The notes under the pieces: model-generated
The model's database searches: none
What the model saw: only the letters and a program-made list of their open reading frames with translations
What the model was told of the DNA's origin: nothing
Translations under genes and position numbers: made by a program
Assembly: GCF_023973825.1 (NCBI RefSeq)
Contig: NC_090117.1
Coordinates: forward strand, 651,501-715,500
Direction: 5' to 3'
Source of the DNA: Plasmodium brasilianum
Taxonomy: Eukaryota; Apicomplexa; Aconoidasida; Haemosporida; Plasmodiidae
Length of the DNA stretch: 64,000 bases
Part shown: in pieces, positions 36,546 to 52,455 of the stretch
Numbering within the stretch: the stretch's first letter is position 1
Layout of the letters: each line of letters opens with the position of its first letter

Positions 36546-36790
36546 ACGGAACAAAGCGAAATAAAGCGGAATAAAGCGGAATAAAGCGGAATAAAGAGGA
36601 ATAATACGAAATAAAACAAAGCTAAGCATAGAGAAGCATAGAGAAACATAGTGATACATAGCGATACATAGTGATACATAGTGATACATAGTGATACATA
36701 GTGATACATAGTGATACATAGCGATACATAGCGATACATAGCGATACAGCGATACATAGCGATACATAGCGAAACAGTGAAATAGAGCGA
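36541..36790. repeat. 10-base arrays (GCGGAATAAA and GCGATACATA)
   Basis: First GCGGAATAAA-type units (36541-36612), then AGCATAGAGA, then GTGATACATA/GCGATACATA units up to about 36770. All keep a 10-base step, suggesting one array that changed its sequence along its length. It ends about 120 bases before the start codon of the Timeless-like gene. Confidence 0.85.
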
Positions 36791-36908
36791 AACTAAGCGG
36801 AACAAAACAAAAAACAAGGAAAATCTTATTCACGCTTTGTTATCCATAATCTGTGCTCGAATCACTGCGCATATTCTTGGCCACTTATAAATTATTATTT
36901 CACTTGAT

Positions 36909-39900
36909 ATGTCAAGCATAAGCGAAAGATTTGATGAGTATGATGAAGAGAGCGATGATGAACATTTTGAAATAAAAAATAAAATAGGTCACTCTGATGA
37001 TGAGAAAGAGGGGAGTGAAGAGTACGAGGAGGAGGAGGCAGACGAATTGTCGGATGAAGAGGGAGAGGGTGATGAACTTGAAGAAGAGGATGAAGAAGCT
37101 GAGGAGGATGATGAATTAAATACTTACACGATACCGAATGAAAATATAGAGGATGATATATTTAATGAAAACAATTTATTACATGCTATAAAAACAAGGG
37201 AAATACTTGAGCAGGATATTCTTGTTCTTTTTAGTAATATGCTAAAAAAGGAAACAGTGTTAAATAAAGATATAAAGAATAACATAGGTTCTGAGAACAA
37301 CAATAGTAATATGAGTAGCCGTGGTAGGGGTAATAACACGGAAGACAAGAATAACATTGATGATGATTGTGAAGATGATCATGATAGTGGCCGTTGCAAC
37401 GGCCATGGAGGCAGTCATAGAGTGGGAAACAGCTGGGGAAAGGAGCCCGAAAGGGGAAACCTAAAAATTAAAAATCAGAGTGTGTACAACTTCATATACA
37501 GCAAAATGTATGAAAGTGCAAAAGAGAGCGATAAAAAAAAACAAAACAAAAAGGAAGATAATGAAATAATAGAAAAGAATAAGCAAATGAATAAGGAAAT
37601 TAATTTTAAAGAAGGGCAACAGAACATGGTGGTAGTAGTAAATAGCAAAAGAATTCAACAAATAGACAAAGAACATTATATACTAGACACAAATATAGTA
37701 CAAATAATAAATGATATAAATACTTATTTGAAGAGAGAAAGAGAATATTTGAATAGAAAAATTGGTACGCATATAGATTCTACCTTTAAAAATCCTATGT
37801 ATGTAACATTATATATATATAATAATCAAATACTAAAGGATATTATCATCCAAGTTATAAATATTATTAAAAATGATTTCGACAATTCTATATATAAAGA
37901 TATTGATGAAAATATGCTAATAAAAAATATGTTTATCTTAATATACTATTTGACATCAAGACCAAGTAAAGAATGGTTTGACTATTGGCATAGACACATG
38001 CCTTCTTTTAATAATAAAAAAAGTAATTACAATGTTTATAATTATTTACAGATAGAAAAGAAAGACAGAAAGATATTCTCAAATGCATTAAAGAATGATA
38101 TATATATAAAAGAATTACAGAAAAGATCAAATATTATAGAACAGTACCAAAATGGATTACAAAGTTTAAAGTGTTTGTTAGCTAGCAAAAACTTCCTGAC
38201 CATGCTTAACGAGTTCAGGTACAACTGCCAGCTGTTCATTGATGCGGATTATAGGGGCATTGAGGAAAATGAGAAAGTTATAGAAATGCAAAGGAGGGAT
38301 TGCGAATTAGTTGAGCAGAAGAGGAAACTAAAGGAGGAGCTTCAAGCATGTAGGGAGCAGTCCATGGAAGGGGAAGTGGACGGTCAGGAGGATGGACAAG
38401 CGGATGGACAAGCGGATGGACAGGAGGATGCAACAGAGTATGAACAACAATACGGACAAGAAGACGACGAAACTAACGCAAGTGATGGGAACGGAGTGAA
38501 TGACTCTAACGCTGGTAACCTGCCAAAAAAGAAGAGCATCGTTCGAAACAAAATAGTAAACATTAAGAAGAAGATACACGAAATAAACGAGGAGTTGCTG
38601 GAAATTTCAAATTTTTTCTTGGAGGACAAAAAGAAGAGAGAACAATTGATACATGAGTACAGGGGAAATATAACTCTGGTTCGAAATATATTAACACAGG
38701 TGTTGGGTATACGAAATCCTAAAGGAGGAAGTAAAGATATAAACTTGAACAATGTACATTATGCTATATTACAGAGTATTTTAGATAAACATAGTTCTCT
38801 TCACTTAATTATTGGTGAAATGAAACATCTATTTGATAAAGAGATAAAGAAATATGAAAATGAAAAAAATATACATATCCCATATTTGAAACAAAATACT
38901 ATGAAAGAGATATGGGAATATGTTAGACTCTTTTATAACGTCATTTGCTACATCGATCCGATCGATTTGGTCAAGTCCCTCACGTATCAGAAGGGGAAAA
39001 TTATGGCGACCAAGGGCGGTTCCGCGGCAAGTACTAGCGGTGTAGGAGCAAGTACTAGCGGTGTAGGAGCAAGTACTAGCGGTGTAGGAGCAAGTACTAG
39101 CGGTGTAGGAGCAAGTACTAGCGGTGTAGGAGCAAGTGATCGATGCACAAACGCAAAGACAAGCCTAGGGGGAAGAGGAACAGACGGAAAAAGGGCCAAC
39201 GCCCGGGGGAGCGCACCTACAAGAAACTACAAACGGGGTAGCTTTTTGAATTCTAGAAAAAACAATCTAATGATTATGCACTTATCTAGAATCAATCCAT
39301 TATTAGCTAAGACCAAAGTTAGAAAACCTAATGAAGATAAGCATATGAAAAAAAAAAAAAAAAATTTATCGAAAGAAAAAGTTTAATAGATCATTATGAA
39401 AATTTCTCTTTTGATGATTTGTCTTTTAATATATTTGAAGAAGAGGATTCTTTTAAAAAATATGATATACTTAACATATTTGATCACAAAAATTTGTACA
39501 AAGTGCAAGATTTCATTAATACGATTGTAGGAATAAATGAAGAATTCGAAGGTGTGTATGATGATGGTGGTTGTTCTAGTGGTGTCAAGTGTAGAGATAC
39601 CTATGATAGGAAGGGAAGTAAAAAGGACAAGAGAAGAAGTTATGATAGCAGTAATGGTGATATAGATGACAATGCTAACTATCATCATGCTGCTTTTAGT
39701 AAGACTGATAACCGGAACTACGATGGGTTTAATTACTGTCTGAAAGTTTTTCTAAACATATGCATAAAAGATTTGAGGAGGTGTATTATGGAGTACTACA
39801 ATTACCAGTGGGATGTTAAAATCATTTTGAATATACACGCATGGATAGTTACATATTACACGAACTTTTATGTTTATGAAAATAGGAAGAGATTGAACAA

Positions 39901-42900
39901 TGCTAGGATAAGAATAAGAAGTTCTAAGGAAGGAGAAACACAAAGAAGAAAAGGAAATGAGGAAAACACTCCTAACAGTAAAAGAGTAGAGTCAAACATA
40001 GATGAGGATAAAAATTGCAATAGTATATATAGAAGTACTGTGTTCATATCTCGTATACAAATGGTCTTAGGAATGCAAATGTATATTGGTGAGAATAGTT
40101 TACATTCCGAATTTCTATGTGATACGTTTCATCGTATAATAAAAGAAGAAAAGATGAGTAAAAATAGTAGTAAAGTTATACTGTGTTGTTTAAGATGTTT
40201 ATATGCAGATTTGAATTTAATAAATTTGCATGCCTTATCTACTGATGATAATGTAAAGACTATTTGTAAATCGTCTTTAGATTATTTGTTAAAAAGAAAT
40301 ATTTTGAATACTCTAAGTTGGGTACTCAAAAATTTTAAAGTTATGAGTCATGAAAAAAATATATTCATTTATTCGTTAAAATGTAGTTTGTTAATTATTC
40401 AGCTTTTGGAAAAGCTAGGAGGTACTACTTACATTGTTAAGGAGAGTAAACGGATATATGATGAGGAGGAAGACGAGGACGAGGAGGAGGAATACGCATA
40501 TGACAGGGAAAAAGGGTTGATGAATCATCCTAACAGAAGCAGAGCGTATGGAAATAGGTATGGCAGCAGGCATGGCCAGAATAGTGATAATAAGGATCAG
40601 TACCACTACAACGACTCGATGGAGCGAATAAACGTGTGTGACCTAGTGGATGAAATTTACAGTGGGAAAATTGTAAACATCTGTATGCAAATATTAGAAA
40701 ATTTCAAAAGAAACAGTATACATATTAACGATTTAATTATAACGTACTTTGAGCATTTAATAAAGCATAAAAATAATGAATATAATTTTCTTTTATTTCT
40801 AGACGTTAAGTATTTCCTTATCTTTGGAAATATAATGAATGATGAACAATGTTATTCATGTCCTCAATACTATTGGATAATGAATTTCTTTGAAAATATT
40901 ATTGGCTGTTTTTTTAAATTATGGAATAATAATTATTTCTTACCTACCGAGCTTTTTTTTAGTAAGGACGTGAATAAGAATTTATCTAGTCTACTAAGTG
41001 AGAAATACATGTTTTCTATTTTTAGTAATTATAATGAAGGGAATGATGTTTATATCTATGATGAATTAACTAAAGGGACTAATATCAATGATATATTTGT
41101 TGAGTTAAATAATAGAAAGAGATTAGAAGCACTCGAGTGGTCAAAAGAAGATGTTCAAAATTTGAAGCTTTACTTTAAACAGTTCAAACACATGCACAAT
41201 TTTATACCCTTCATAAGTGAAATGCTCAACAAGTCATCCAATACTGTCAAGAACCAACTTATTTATTTGAATTATATTGATAAAAGGGGCAATGTGATCG
41301 ACCAGCATGATTATATGGCATCGTCGTCGAGAAGTGGGTCGTCAAGAAGTGGGTCGTCGAGAAGTGGGTCGTCGAGAAGTTGGTCTTCAAGAAGTGCATC
41401 ATCTACCGCTTCCGTTTCTAAATTGTCGTATGATCCTTCAAAGAGGAGAAGCAGAAATGTTGAATCATCAAAGTCAAAATTGACAAAGGATTATTTGAAA
41501 AGAAAAAATAAACTACCGCTACTTTACACCATTTATAGACTAAAAAAATTAAATGAACCAAATGAGAAAGATGATTCACCATTAACGTCAAACGAAATAA
41601 ATTGCGATATTTGCACCGTTTTGGGAGAAATAAACATAAGCCTAAAATCTTTATACGAATTGAAAAAGCTATCTAAAAATAAATATTTTTCTAATAGAGC
41701 TTTAGCTTTTGACATTCCTCTAAGTATGTCGAGGGATTTGTTAGAACATCCATATTTTAAGAAACTTCTTAAACTGCTGGGTTTTATTTACAATAAACAC
41801 AGCAACGAATGGGTGCTCAATGAAAATGTAGACGTAGACGTATTTCGAAAAATGATAGATAAGTTCGAAGAATTGCACGAACTACCGATTGAGCAATTGA
41901 GGGAGCGACTAAGCGGTGTCAAGAAGGGGGAATCGGGCGAAGGGAATGAGCAGTGGGACGAGTATCAGGATGAACAACTGAATGAACCCTCAGATGAACA
42001 GCGGGAAGATCATATGCATGATCCCAAAATGAAAGGCGAACCGGATGAAGAAGAAACGAGATGGAGTGATAAACATGCTTTTATGGAAGAGCATGAATTA
42101 GTCATGTTACATCCAGCAAAGGTAAAGGGGATGTTTAATTTGTTGAAATGTATGTATGAGTTTTTCATTGCTAATGATGATTACTGTAGGATGTTTTTCA
42201 TCAACTTAACGAACACAATTGGTGATAAGTATACCAACATTTTGGATATGAAAACAAAGAAGGAAGGAGAAAAAGATAGGATATCAACTGATGGAGATAA
42301 CACAAAAGAAGGTGAAAACGATACGAATAAAGTGGTACATCTATTTGATGACGTAGAAATGTATAGACTGTATTTGAATAAGGAGGAGAAGGATCTTATG
42401 AACAAGTGCCATAAGAGAGATGTATTTGAAAGAATACTCGAGTATCTAGGCATTTATGTATATAAATCGGAAAGGCTAATTTTATCGAAACACATAAATG
42501 AAAAGAAATTTTTTGAACGGATTAAAGTTATCAATGATTACAAAACATTGGGAGTACAGGATATACAAAATTTGATAAGCAAGAAGGAGGAGGAAATAAG
42601 GGAAAAAAAAAAAAGGAAGAGTGAGAATGGGGAGGAGAAGCAGAATGGAAAAGGAAGGGAAGATAAGGGAGAAAAAGACGGAATGATAGAGCGAGAGGGG
42701 AAGGAAAAAAATCCAACTGCACACCAAAAATTTGGGTTCATAAAAGCTGTATGTGAATACTTAAACTATAGACATGTAACTACAAAGGGTGCACATAATG
42801 GAAAGAAGGAATGGGAGCAGCAAAAGATGGAAACACAGGAAGAGCAAGAAAAATACATGCAAGCACGCATGAATGAAGTATATTTTGGAGATGATAATAT

Positions 42901-44044
42901 GTTGAATGCGCTTTACGAAAAATTAAATTCATGGAATAATAAAAGGAATAAAAAGAAAATTGATGAAGATCAAAACTTTTTGCTCGACATAAAGGATATA
43001 CTTATTTGTACTTCCATCGAACTGAATGATCATGCTAATGATGATACACAAGATAATAATATTGCTTCTAATAACAACTATATGACAGTTATGTTTCCCT
43101 TTTTTATAAACATTTGTCTGTCGTTAAAGGGAAAGTTAGCAGGAGATAATAATCAACTCGTTAAATGGGTTTGTGATGGCATACACAAAAGATGGCTACG
43201 AGTCATGTTAAAACTTTTTTATAATATTCTCTTCGATTCTGCATACAATACTGTGGGCAAGCTCTTTAGTGAATACAAAAATATAAAAGAGATTTTGAAC
43301 GACCACTCGCCCGATTTTCTGGACGCCCACAGGAATGACAGAAAGATGAAGAAGAACAGGAGGGTGGAGCATCTCGAGGAACAAGTTGATCTACAGGTAG
43401 GGGCAGAAGGAGCAGCGGTAGATGGAGGAGAAGGTGGACAAATCAAAAGAGCTGATGACGGGAAAATCGACCAGTTAAAAAGTCTTGATGCAAAAGCTGG
43501 ATTGAGCGAAATGCACATTATCGCAGAGGAATCGGATGAAAAAATAAAATTAAACTATATGCATAGCTTATCAAGGAACAGTGATATGAAAAATGATTCA
43601 GTAAATGAGTTAAGTAATGAAATTAACCATTTTGAGTTCAAACAAAAAAGAAAAATAGACCATATGACACAAGTAGATTTTTCACACTTTGCACACTTTT
43701 TTAAAAAAAGGAAACTAGAAAATGTTTATATTAATACATATAAGAAGAATAGAAAAGATATTATTGAATCTTTAATTCGAAATAAAAATATTTATCAGTA
43801 TAAGGAGAGTGATATCATCAACAGGGTCAAGCAGGTCGTTGTTAAGGCCAGGCAGATGGCGTCCAACGGGGTACACAAAAGCGCACGTCGGCGCGTGTGC
43901 ATGTACATATATACACATTCATACATAAATACATATATACATATATATATATGTACCCATTTTCTAATATTTTTTCTCTCTCTGCAGGACTTAAGGACTC
44001 GATGGAAATCCCGAGACGACGTACGGAAAATACTTTTGTTGTGA
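36909..44044 (+). CDS. Timeless/Tof1/Swi1-like fork-protection protein, frame broken at A17 tract
   Basis: Two overlapping-neighbour frames (36909-39386 and from about 39365 to 44044) form one protein of about 2339 residues. The shift falls at the 17-A run 39348-39364; after it, the second frame continues (FIERKSLIDHYENFSFDDLS) without its own start. A last exon (43988-44044) follows a 117-base intron (43871-43987). The N-terminal 75 residues are very acidic. Then comes a Timeless-type N-terminal helical region: LTSRPSKEWFDYWHRHM, then ITLVRNILTQVLGIRNP followed by HYAILQSILDKH, matching the family RNIL and HD.LL segments. About residue 1410, LEWSKEDVQNLKLYFKQFKH fits the C-terminal Timeless region. 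The family binds Tipin and stabilises stalled forks. The length is nearly double the usual 1200 because of charged inserts, an ASTSGVG x5 repeat and an SSRSG repeat. Family assignment is by pattern only. Confidence 0.65.
39034..39138 (+). repeat. 21-base coding repeat (ASTSGVG x5)
   Basis: Five nearly identical 21-base units encoding Ala-Ser-Thr-Ser-Gly-Val-Gly inside the Timeless-like protein, in a disordered linker between the N-terminal region and the A17 tract. Near-identity at the DNA level indicates recent expansion. The copy number is a likely strain polymorphism. Confidence 0.9.
39348..39364 (+). other. A17 tract at reading-frame change
   Basis: Seventeen A residues within the Timeless-like coding sequence. 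Upstream frame reads ATG then poly-Lys; downstream frame is displaced so that one more A (or two fewer) would restore continuity. The upstream frame ends within 25 bases after the tract (TTTAATAG). This is either a homopolymer miscount or true slippage. Confidence 0.9.
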
Positions 44045-44425
44045 ACACAGAAAGGAACGCGAGGTGCAAAATTTCGCTATCATTTTAGCATATTTTTATT
44101 CCATTTTTTTAATATTCTGTCTACACACAAATATTCCTTTCCTTTGAGCATGTTTGTGTCATTCTGACGTAATACACTGAAAAATTAGTTTTTAAAAGTC
44201 TTTTTTTTTTTTTTTTTTTTTTTTTTTGTTTTTTCACTCGCATAAATTTATCTACACGGGGTGAATATCAACGAAAATAAAAAATAAAAAATAAAAAATA
44301 TATAAATATAAAAAAAAAAAAAAAGAAGTGTTGTATAGCAAAATCGTCAGTAAATAAAGCATAGGAACGGGAGGTATGTGAACAAATAAATAAGTAGGGT
44401 ACACACACACGTCCACTTGATCACT

Positions 44426-44588
44426 TCAAGATTTCTGTGCCTCTTCTTTCTGTTTTCTCAGTCTGATAATTGTCGACTTTGCTGCAAGTGCTGCTGGGGT
44501 CGTTAAACTCCACGCGCCTCCACATACTTTTCTTTTGCATTTCTTACACTGCCATATACCAACGCACGTCCTTTTAGTAGCAGTCTTG

Positions 44589-44619
<31 letters not shown>

Positions 44620-45644
44620 GGGGGGAGCATGAAAACGAATTAGCCAAATGGCAAATTAGCACATTAACAAATTAGCACATTAACAAATTAGCACATTAAC
44701 AAATTAGCACATTAACAAATTAGCTTATTAACAAATTAGCACATTAACAAATTAGCACATTAACAAATTAGCACATTAACAAATTAGCACATTAACAAAT
44801 TAGCACATTAACAAATTAGCACATTAGCAAATTAGCACATTAACAAATTAGCTTATTAACAAATTAGCACATTAACAAATTAGCACATTAACAAATTAGC
44901 ACATTAACAAATTAGCACATTAACAAATTAGCACATTAACAAATTAGCACATTAACAAATTAGCACATTAACAAATTAGCACAATAACAAATTAGCACAT
45001 TAACAAATTAGCTTATTAACAAATTAGCTTATTAACAAATTAGACGGTTGTGTAAATACGCGTTTAGTTAAATGGCATTTTTGCAAGGACGTTTCGCATG
45101 AACATGTTCATAATTTTGTCCAAATGAATTTCCTCACCTTTCCGCAGAAGGAGCATAAATATTTCGCATGCTGCATTAGTTCTATTTTTTTCATTTGCTT
45201 ACGGAGGGAGGACCCGTACCTTGTCCCGTATTTTCCCGTTAATCCGACCTAAAAAATGGGGGATATGACGTGCACAAAATTGTGGACGTGTACAAAGAAG
45301 TCTACGTATACGAGTACATGTGAAACATATATACATACACACACATATGTTCGATTTTTTTTTTTTTTTTCTTTTACTTCTGCATACACAAAATGTATCA
45401 CTCCTTTAATATATTTAAATTTTATGCAAACTTGTTACGATGGAAAATGATTTTATGTACAAAAAATGCAAAAGGCTTTGTTGTTAAATATATATTTTAT
45501 ATATTTGTTGCATATTAATTTTGTTCCCTCGTGCGTTACTACTATATTTTGACTAAGTTTTCATTCAGTTATCGCTCAGTTATCGCTTTGTTTTTAGTTT
45601 TCCTGTTTTTCTACTTTTCTTACCTTTTTAGTTCTTCTTGACAT
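44426..45644 (-). CDS. RPL37A: 60S ribosomal protein eL43 (L37a)
   Basis: Three minus-strand exons, all phase 0: 45644-45624 (MSRRTKK), 45248-45138 and 44584-44426, giving 96 residues, close to the usual 92. The second exon reads [20 protein letters not shown], the eL43 N-terminus. The C4 zinc ribbon is complete and correctly spaced: Cys39, Cys42 (CSFCGK), Cys57 and Cys60 (CKKC), with VGIWQC between and GGAWSLTT after. eL43 is an essential component of the large ribosomal subunit in the cytosol. The second intron (44585-45137) is mostly a 16-base minisatellite plus a poly-A/T run beside the acceptor. Placement next to SEC61 gamma matches P. falciparum as I recall it. Confidence 0.95.
44650..45043. 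repeat. 16-base minisatellite (ACATTAACAAATTAGC) in eL43 intron
   Basis: About 25 head-to-tail copies of ACATTAACAAATTAGC, with rare variants TTATTAACAAATTAGC and ACATTAGCAAATTAGC. It makes up over two thirds of the second intron of eL43. The near-perfect copies imply recent expansion. Confidence 0.95.
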
Positions 45645-45855
45645 TTTGGCGTACGAGTATATGAGACGTGGTTTCTCTCACAGTATTATTTCTCTATTTT
45701 TAAAATTTTATTTTGCTAATATTTTATTATTGTTTGCGTACTTTTTTTTATTTTAATATTTTATAATTTGTACCTTTTTTAATTTTTATTTTTTATTTTT
45801 TATTTTTTTTGTCAATTGAAAAATGAAAAACAGTCAGTTCAGTTACACTATATTC

Positions 45856-45892
<37 letters not shown>

Positions 45893-47181
45893 CCTTTTTT
45901 GCCTATTTTAAATTAATTTCAAAAAAAAATATGAAAATATTTCAAAAAAGAGAAAAGGAAAAAACTTAAATGACATGTTTGTCGGGTTTTGCATTAGTAT
46001 CTTCCCTTTTGAGTTATGTGCCTTTGTTTCCTCTAACTACTTAAAAAAAAAAAAATTAAGAAAATTGAAGTTGAAAAAATTGTTAAGTTAACAAAGTTGA
46101 TAAAATTGAGAATATTAAGAAAAGTAAAAAAGGTAAAAATAAATACAAAGTAAAAGGTAAAAAAAAGTAAAAAGCAAAATATGTTAAAAGCCGACAGAAT
46201 AAGAAACCACTTTATACCCCTTCTCAGGCCCTTTACAAAACGGCCGCTTCAAAAATGAAAATTTTTAAAAATTAATACGTTATTACATATAAACACACCT
46301 ATGTACTTGTACGTACGTACGTAGGTGCATACATAGTAACATATAATATATAATACGTATGTATATATATATATATATAAATATGTTTTATGTACACGAA
46401 ATAATTACAAAAAAGCGCGTTATATATGTACCATACATTTTTATTGCTTCCTTTTAGTGCCTTATTTTGTTAAACCAATTTTTTATGTACAATAAAGCAA
46501 CAGCGAATTGGTAATTCATCAAAAAAGAATGCAATATATTTTATTGCAGTGCTTCTGCTTTGAAAAATTTCTCATATACATATATGTATTTCCACTCATG
46601 GCACTATTCCTTAAATGCGCCCTTACTGTGTTGTGTAGTATGGTTATTCAAAACTTTATTTTGCTTTATTTTGCTTTATTGTTTTCCCCATCCATTTTGT
46701 ACTTCCCCGTTATATGCTCATGCCAAATTTTGGAGGTTTACAAAATGCTACAGTGAGCCAAAAAATAAAATAAAATTAAAAAAAGCAAGAAACGGTTAAT
46801 TCCAGTGGTATAAAATAAAATTGCATAAAAACGTATATTTTTTCCCACACATCATACATACTGCTGGTAGTTTATTTTTATTTGATTGCATATTAAAAAA
46901 ATGGATAAAATTTAGGAAATGCCTTTACAAGTTTAAATGAACGCTTGTTCGAAGAACTTAATAATTAAAAAAAAAAAAAATAATTATAATATTTTTAGTG
47001 GCTGTAGTAATAATAGTAGCAGTATTGTAATGTTAAGCGTAATTGCAATAGTAGGTGCAATAATTGTTTTAATCATAATGCCGACTTCTTTGCAGTAAGG
47101 CTATATTATGATAGAACATTGCTTTTTCTGTTATAAAAAGGTACATACACGATATATGTACATACATTCGTGTTTCTATGC

Positions 47182-47247
<66 letters not shown>

Positions 47248-47600
47248 ATACATATACATATACCTACAGACACACACGCACATGTGTAACATATCTGACA
47301 TAATAAAAACATGTATTATTCTACGATATAAAATTTTTTAAAAAAGGGTACATAAAAAAAATAAAATAAAACAATATATCTTTTATAAGTTAAATAAATA
47401 AAATCTTATTTGCTGTTCTTTGTTATCCTCGTATTATAAGTATATCTGCGCATAAGTACGCTTATACATATATACATATAAATATACACATACATATATA
47501 TTCATACGCATACATGTCGCACTTTGCTCAAAATGTGTTGTAACATGAGCAATAACAATACCCAATTACTTCGAGTTAAAAGTTAAATAAATTTTTGCAA

Positions 47601-47663
<63 letters not shown>

Positions 47664-47850
47664 GATACACACAGATCAGATCAGATAACTTTTAAACGTT
47701 CAAGTAAAAACATAAAATTTATGATTTGCATTTTTCACTTCGACATTCCATTTGCATATTTCACATCCACATATCATCTCCACGTGTAACTTCACCATAT
47801 GCACCTACATGAAAGCCTATCCATGTAGCCAACCACTTCAACTCTCTTTT
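45645..47850. other. Intergenic spacer
   Basis: About 2.2 kb upstream of eL43 and downstream of SEC61 gamma. It contains A runs (45859-45889 and 47602-47651), a TA tract (47188-47242) and telegraphic AT repeats. Frames near 46508-46799 show biased hydrophobic composition without splice context. I find no gene, consistent with these two genes being neighbours elsewhere. Confidence 0.5.
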
Positions 47851-48099
47851 TTAATAGGCGCCAACAAAAATATTATTGATAGGTATGAAGACAAGTTTTA
47901 TAATATATCCGATAAATCCCATAATTAGAAATCCAAATGAACAAGCATATACTATATTTGTGTATTCTTTCTTATTAGGTTTTGTACATTTTCTTATCAA
48001 CCTTACACTATCACTTACAAAAGTTTGAATACCACTTATACAGTACCCAATGGGGTGGTTTTCATCGGTTAAGAACTCGGGTATTTTAAGGTCCATCAT
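47851..48099 (-). CDS. SEC61G: SEC61 translocon subunit gamma
   Basis: An 82-residue single-exon frame of the SecE/Sec61-gamma family. The core VSDSVRLIRKCTKPNKKEYT is the cytosolic amphipathic helix and hinge of the family (animal proteins have a closely similar KDSIRLVKRCTKPDRKEF). It is followed by a single membrane helix (about 50-72, with FGFLIMGFIGYIIKL) and the conserved ending IPINNIFVG. The protein clamps the two halves of Sec61 alpha and is essential for co-translational import into the ER. A few extra residues (MMDLKIPEFLTDENHPIGYC) extend the N-terminus. The second Met is an equally possible start. Confidence 0.95.
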   Translation of the reverse strand: MMDLKIPEFLTDENHPIGYCISGIQTFVSDSVRLIRKCTKPNKKEYTNIVYACSFGFLIMGFIGYIIKLVFIPINNIFVGAY

Positions 48100-48407
48100 C
48101 TTGTGTGTAAATAATGTTTAAACAAATTTGGGATGTGTGTGTGGCAAGTGGGAAAATAAAATTATAACGAAGCACAGTAACTACAATAACTGCAATAACT
48201 GCAATAACTACAATAAATTCAATTACTAAATCAAATGTGATAACAATATTACAAAAAAAAAAAAAAAAAAAAAAGGTCTACGTTTTTATTTACTTTTACT
48301 CTCTGCAAAAAAAAGAAAAAAGAAAAAAGAAAAAAAGTGCACTGTTTGAATTTATACGTAAATCGTGCAACAGCGTTCGCCTCGTGCGCGCATGTTCCTA
48401 TACACAT

Positions 48408-48505
48408 GTACGTATACTATACACATGTACGTATACTATACACATGTACGTATACTATACACATGTACGTATACTATACACATGCACGTATACTATACAC
48501 ATGTA
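48408..48505. repeat. 19-base array (TACACATGTACGTATACTA)
   Basis: About five copies of TACACATGTACGTATACTA. Each unit holds the self-complementary ACATGT and GTATAC words. Located upstream of SEC61 gamma. Confidence 0.85.
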
Positions 48506-48764
48506 CATATATATGTTTAGAACGTTCGTATTTAATTACGTACCTACTGTACAATATAATTACAAATATACGAAATACATATAGTGTATTTTATGCATCA
48601 GACATATATTTGTTTAAAAACATGTGTTGTATATTATGAGTGGGAAAAAAGGCAAACATTAGTTCTATGCGCTTATAAGCATATGGCAAATATATAGTAT
48701 ATAATACAATATATATATAAATATATTCATATATAACACTACTGCTGCGTTTAACTGTTAGTGC

Positions 48765-48795
<31 letters not shown>

Positions 48796-48954
48796 AACGA
48801 AACACGCATATATATATTATATATACATATATATTTATATATATATATATTTATATATATATATATATATATTTATATTATGCATAAATAAAATCTGTAA
48901 AAAGGTATTATAAAAGGCGGAAAAAAAAAAAATTCATAAAAAAAAAATATATAC

Positions 48955-48989
<35 letters not shown>

Positions 48990-49441
48990 CCAGCTATTAT
49001 TTTTACTTTAATATTTTTTACTTTCACGGAACTTACAATTGACTATTTTTTACCTTCTCTTTTACTGCAAATAATTTTTCTTATAAACGGAAAATTAATC
49101 GAAAAAGATAAAAAGGGAGAAAAGGAAAAAAATTAAAAAAAAAAAAAAATACTATATATATACATATATATATTAATATATACATACATATATACATATA
49201 TACATATATACATATATACATATATACATATATACAACATATATACATATATATACATATATACATATATACATATATACAACATATATACATACATATA
49301 TATACATATATACATATATATATACATATATACATTCAACACCTCACATATAAACATTAAGAGTACAGAAATACTGTATATGCAATATATAATACATGCT
49401 GCATAAATTGTATATACATATATATGTTATGTGTATGTATT

Positions 49442-49491
<50 letters not shown>

Positions 49492-49496
49492 TTAAC

Positions 49497-52218
<2,722 letters not shown>

Positions 52219-52299
52219 ATATTTTTTCATCTTATAAAATTTACCATTCTAATTATAAAGCAGCAGAATTTTCGCATATAGATTTTTTTTTTTTTTTTC

Positions 52300-52455
52300 T
52301 TTTTATCATTTTAATCTCTCAAATTTTTATCATTTTAATCTCTCAAAATTTTATCAATTTAATCTCTAAAATTTTTATCAATTTAATCTCTTATCTTTTT
52401 ATCAATTTAATCTCTCATCTTTTTATCAATTTAATCTCTCATCTTTTTATTATTT
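52300..52455. repeat. 22-base array (TTTTTATCAATTTAATCTCTCA)
   Basis: Six to seven copies of TTTTTATCAATTTAATCTCT plus two bases, with variants TTTTATCATTTT and CTAAAA. It starts about 80 bases after the stop of the nine-exon gene. Confidence 0.85.

Noticed and set aside
39419..44044. Second Timeless-like frame as an independent gene
   Set aside because: Its first in-frame codons upstream of 39419 continue to the A17 tract without an ATG, and the translation joins the upstream protein naturally.
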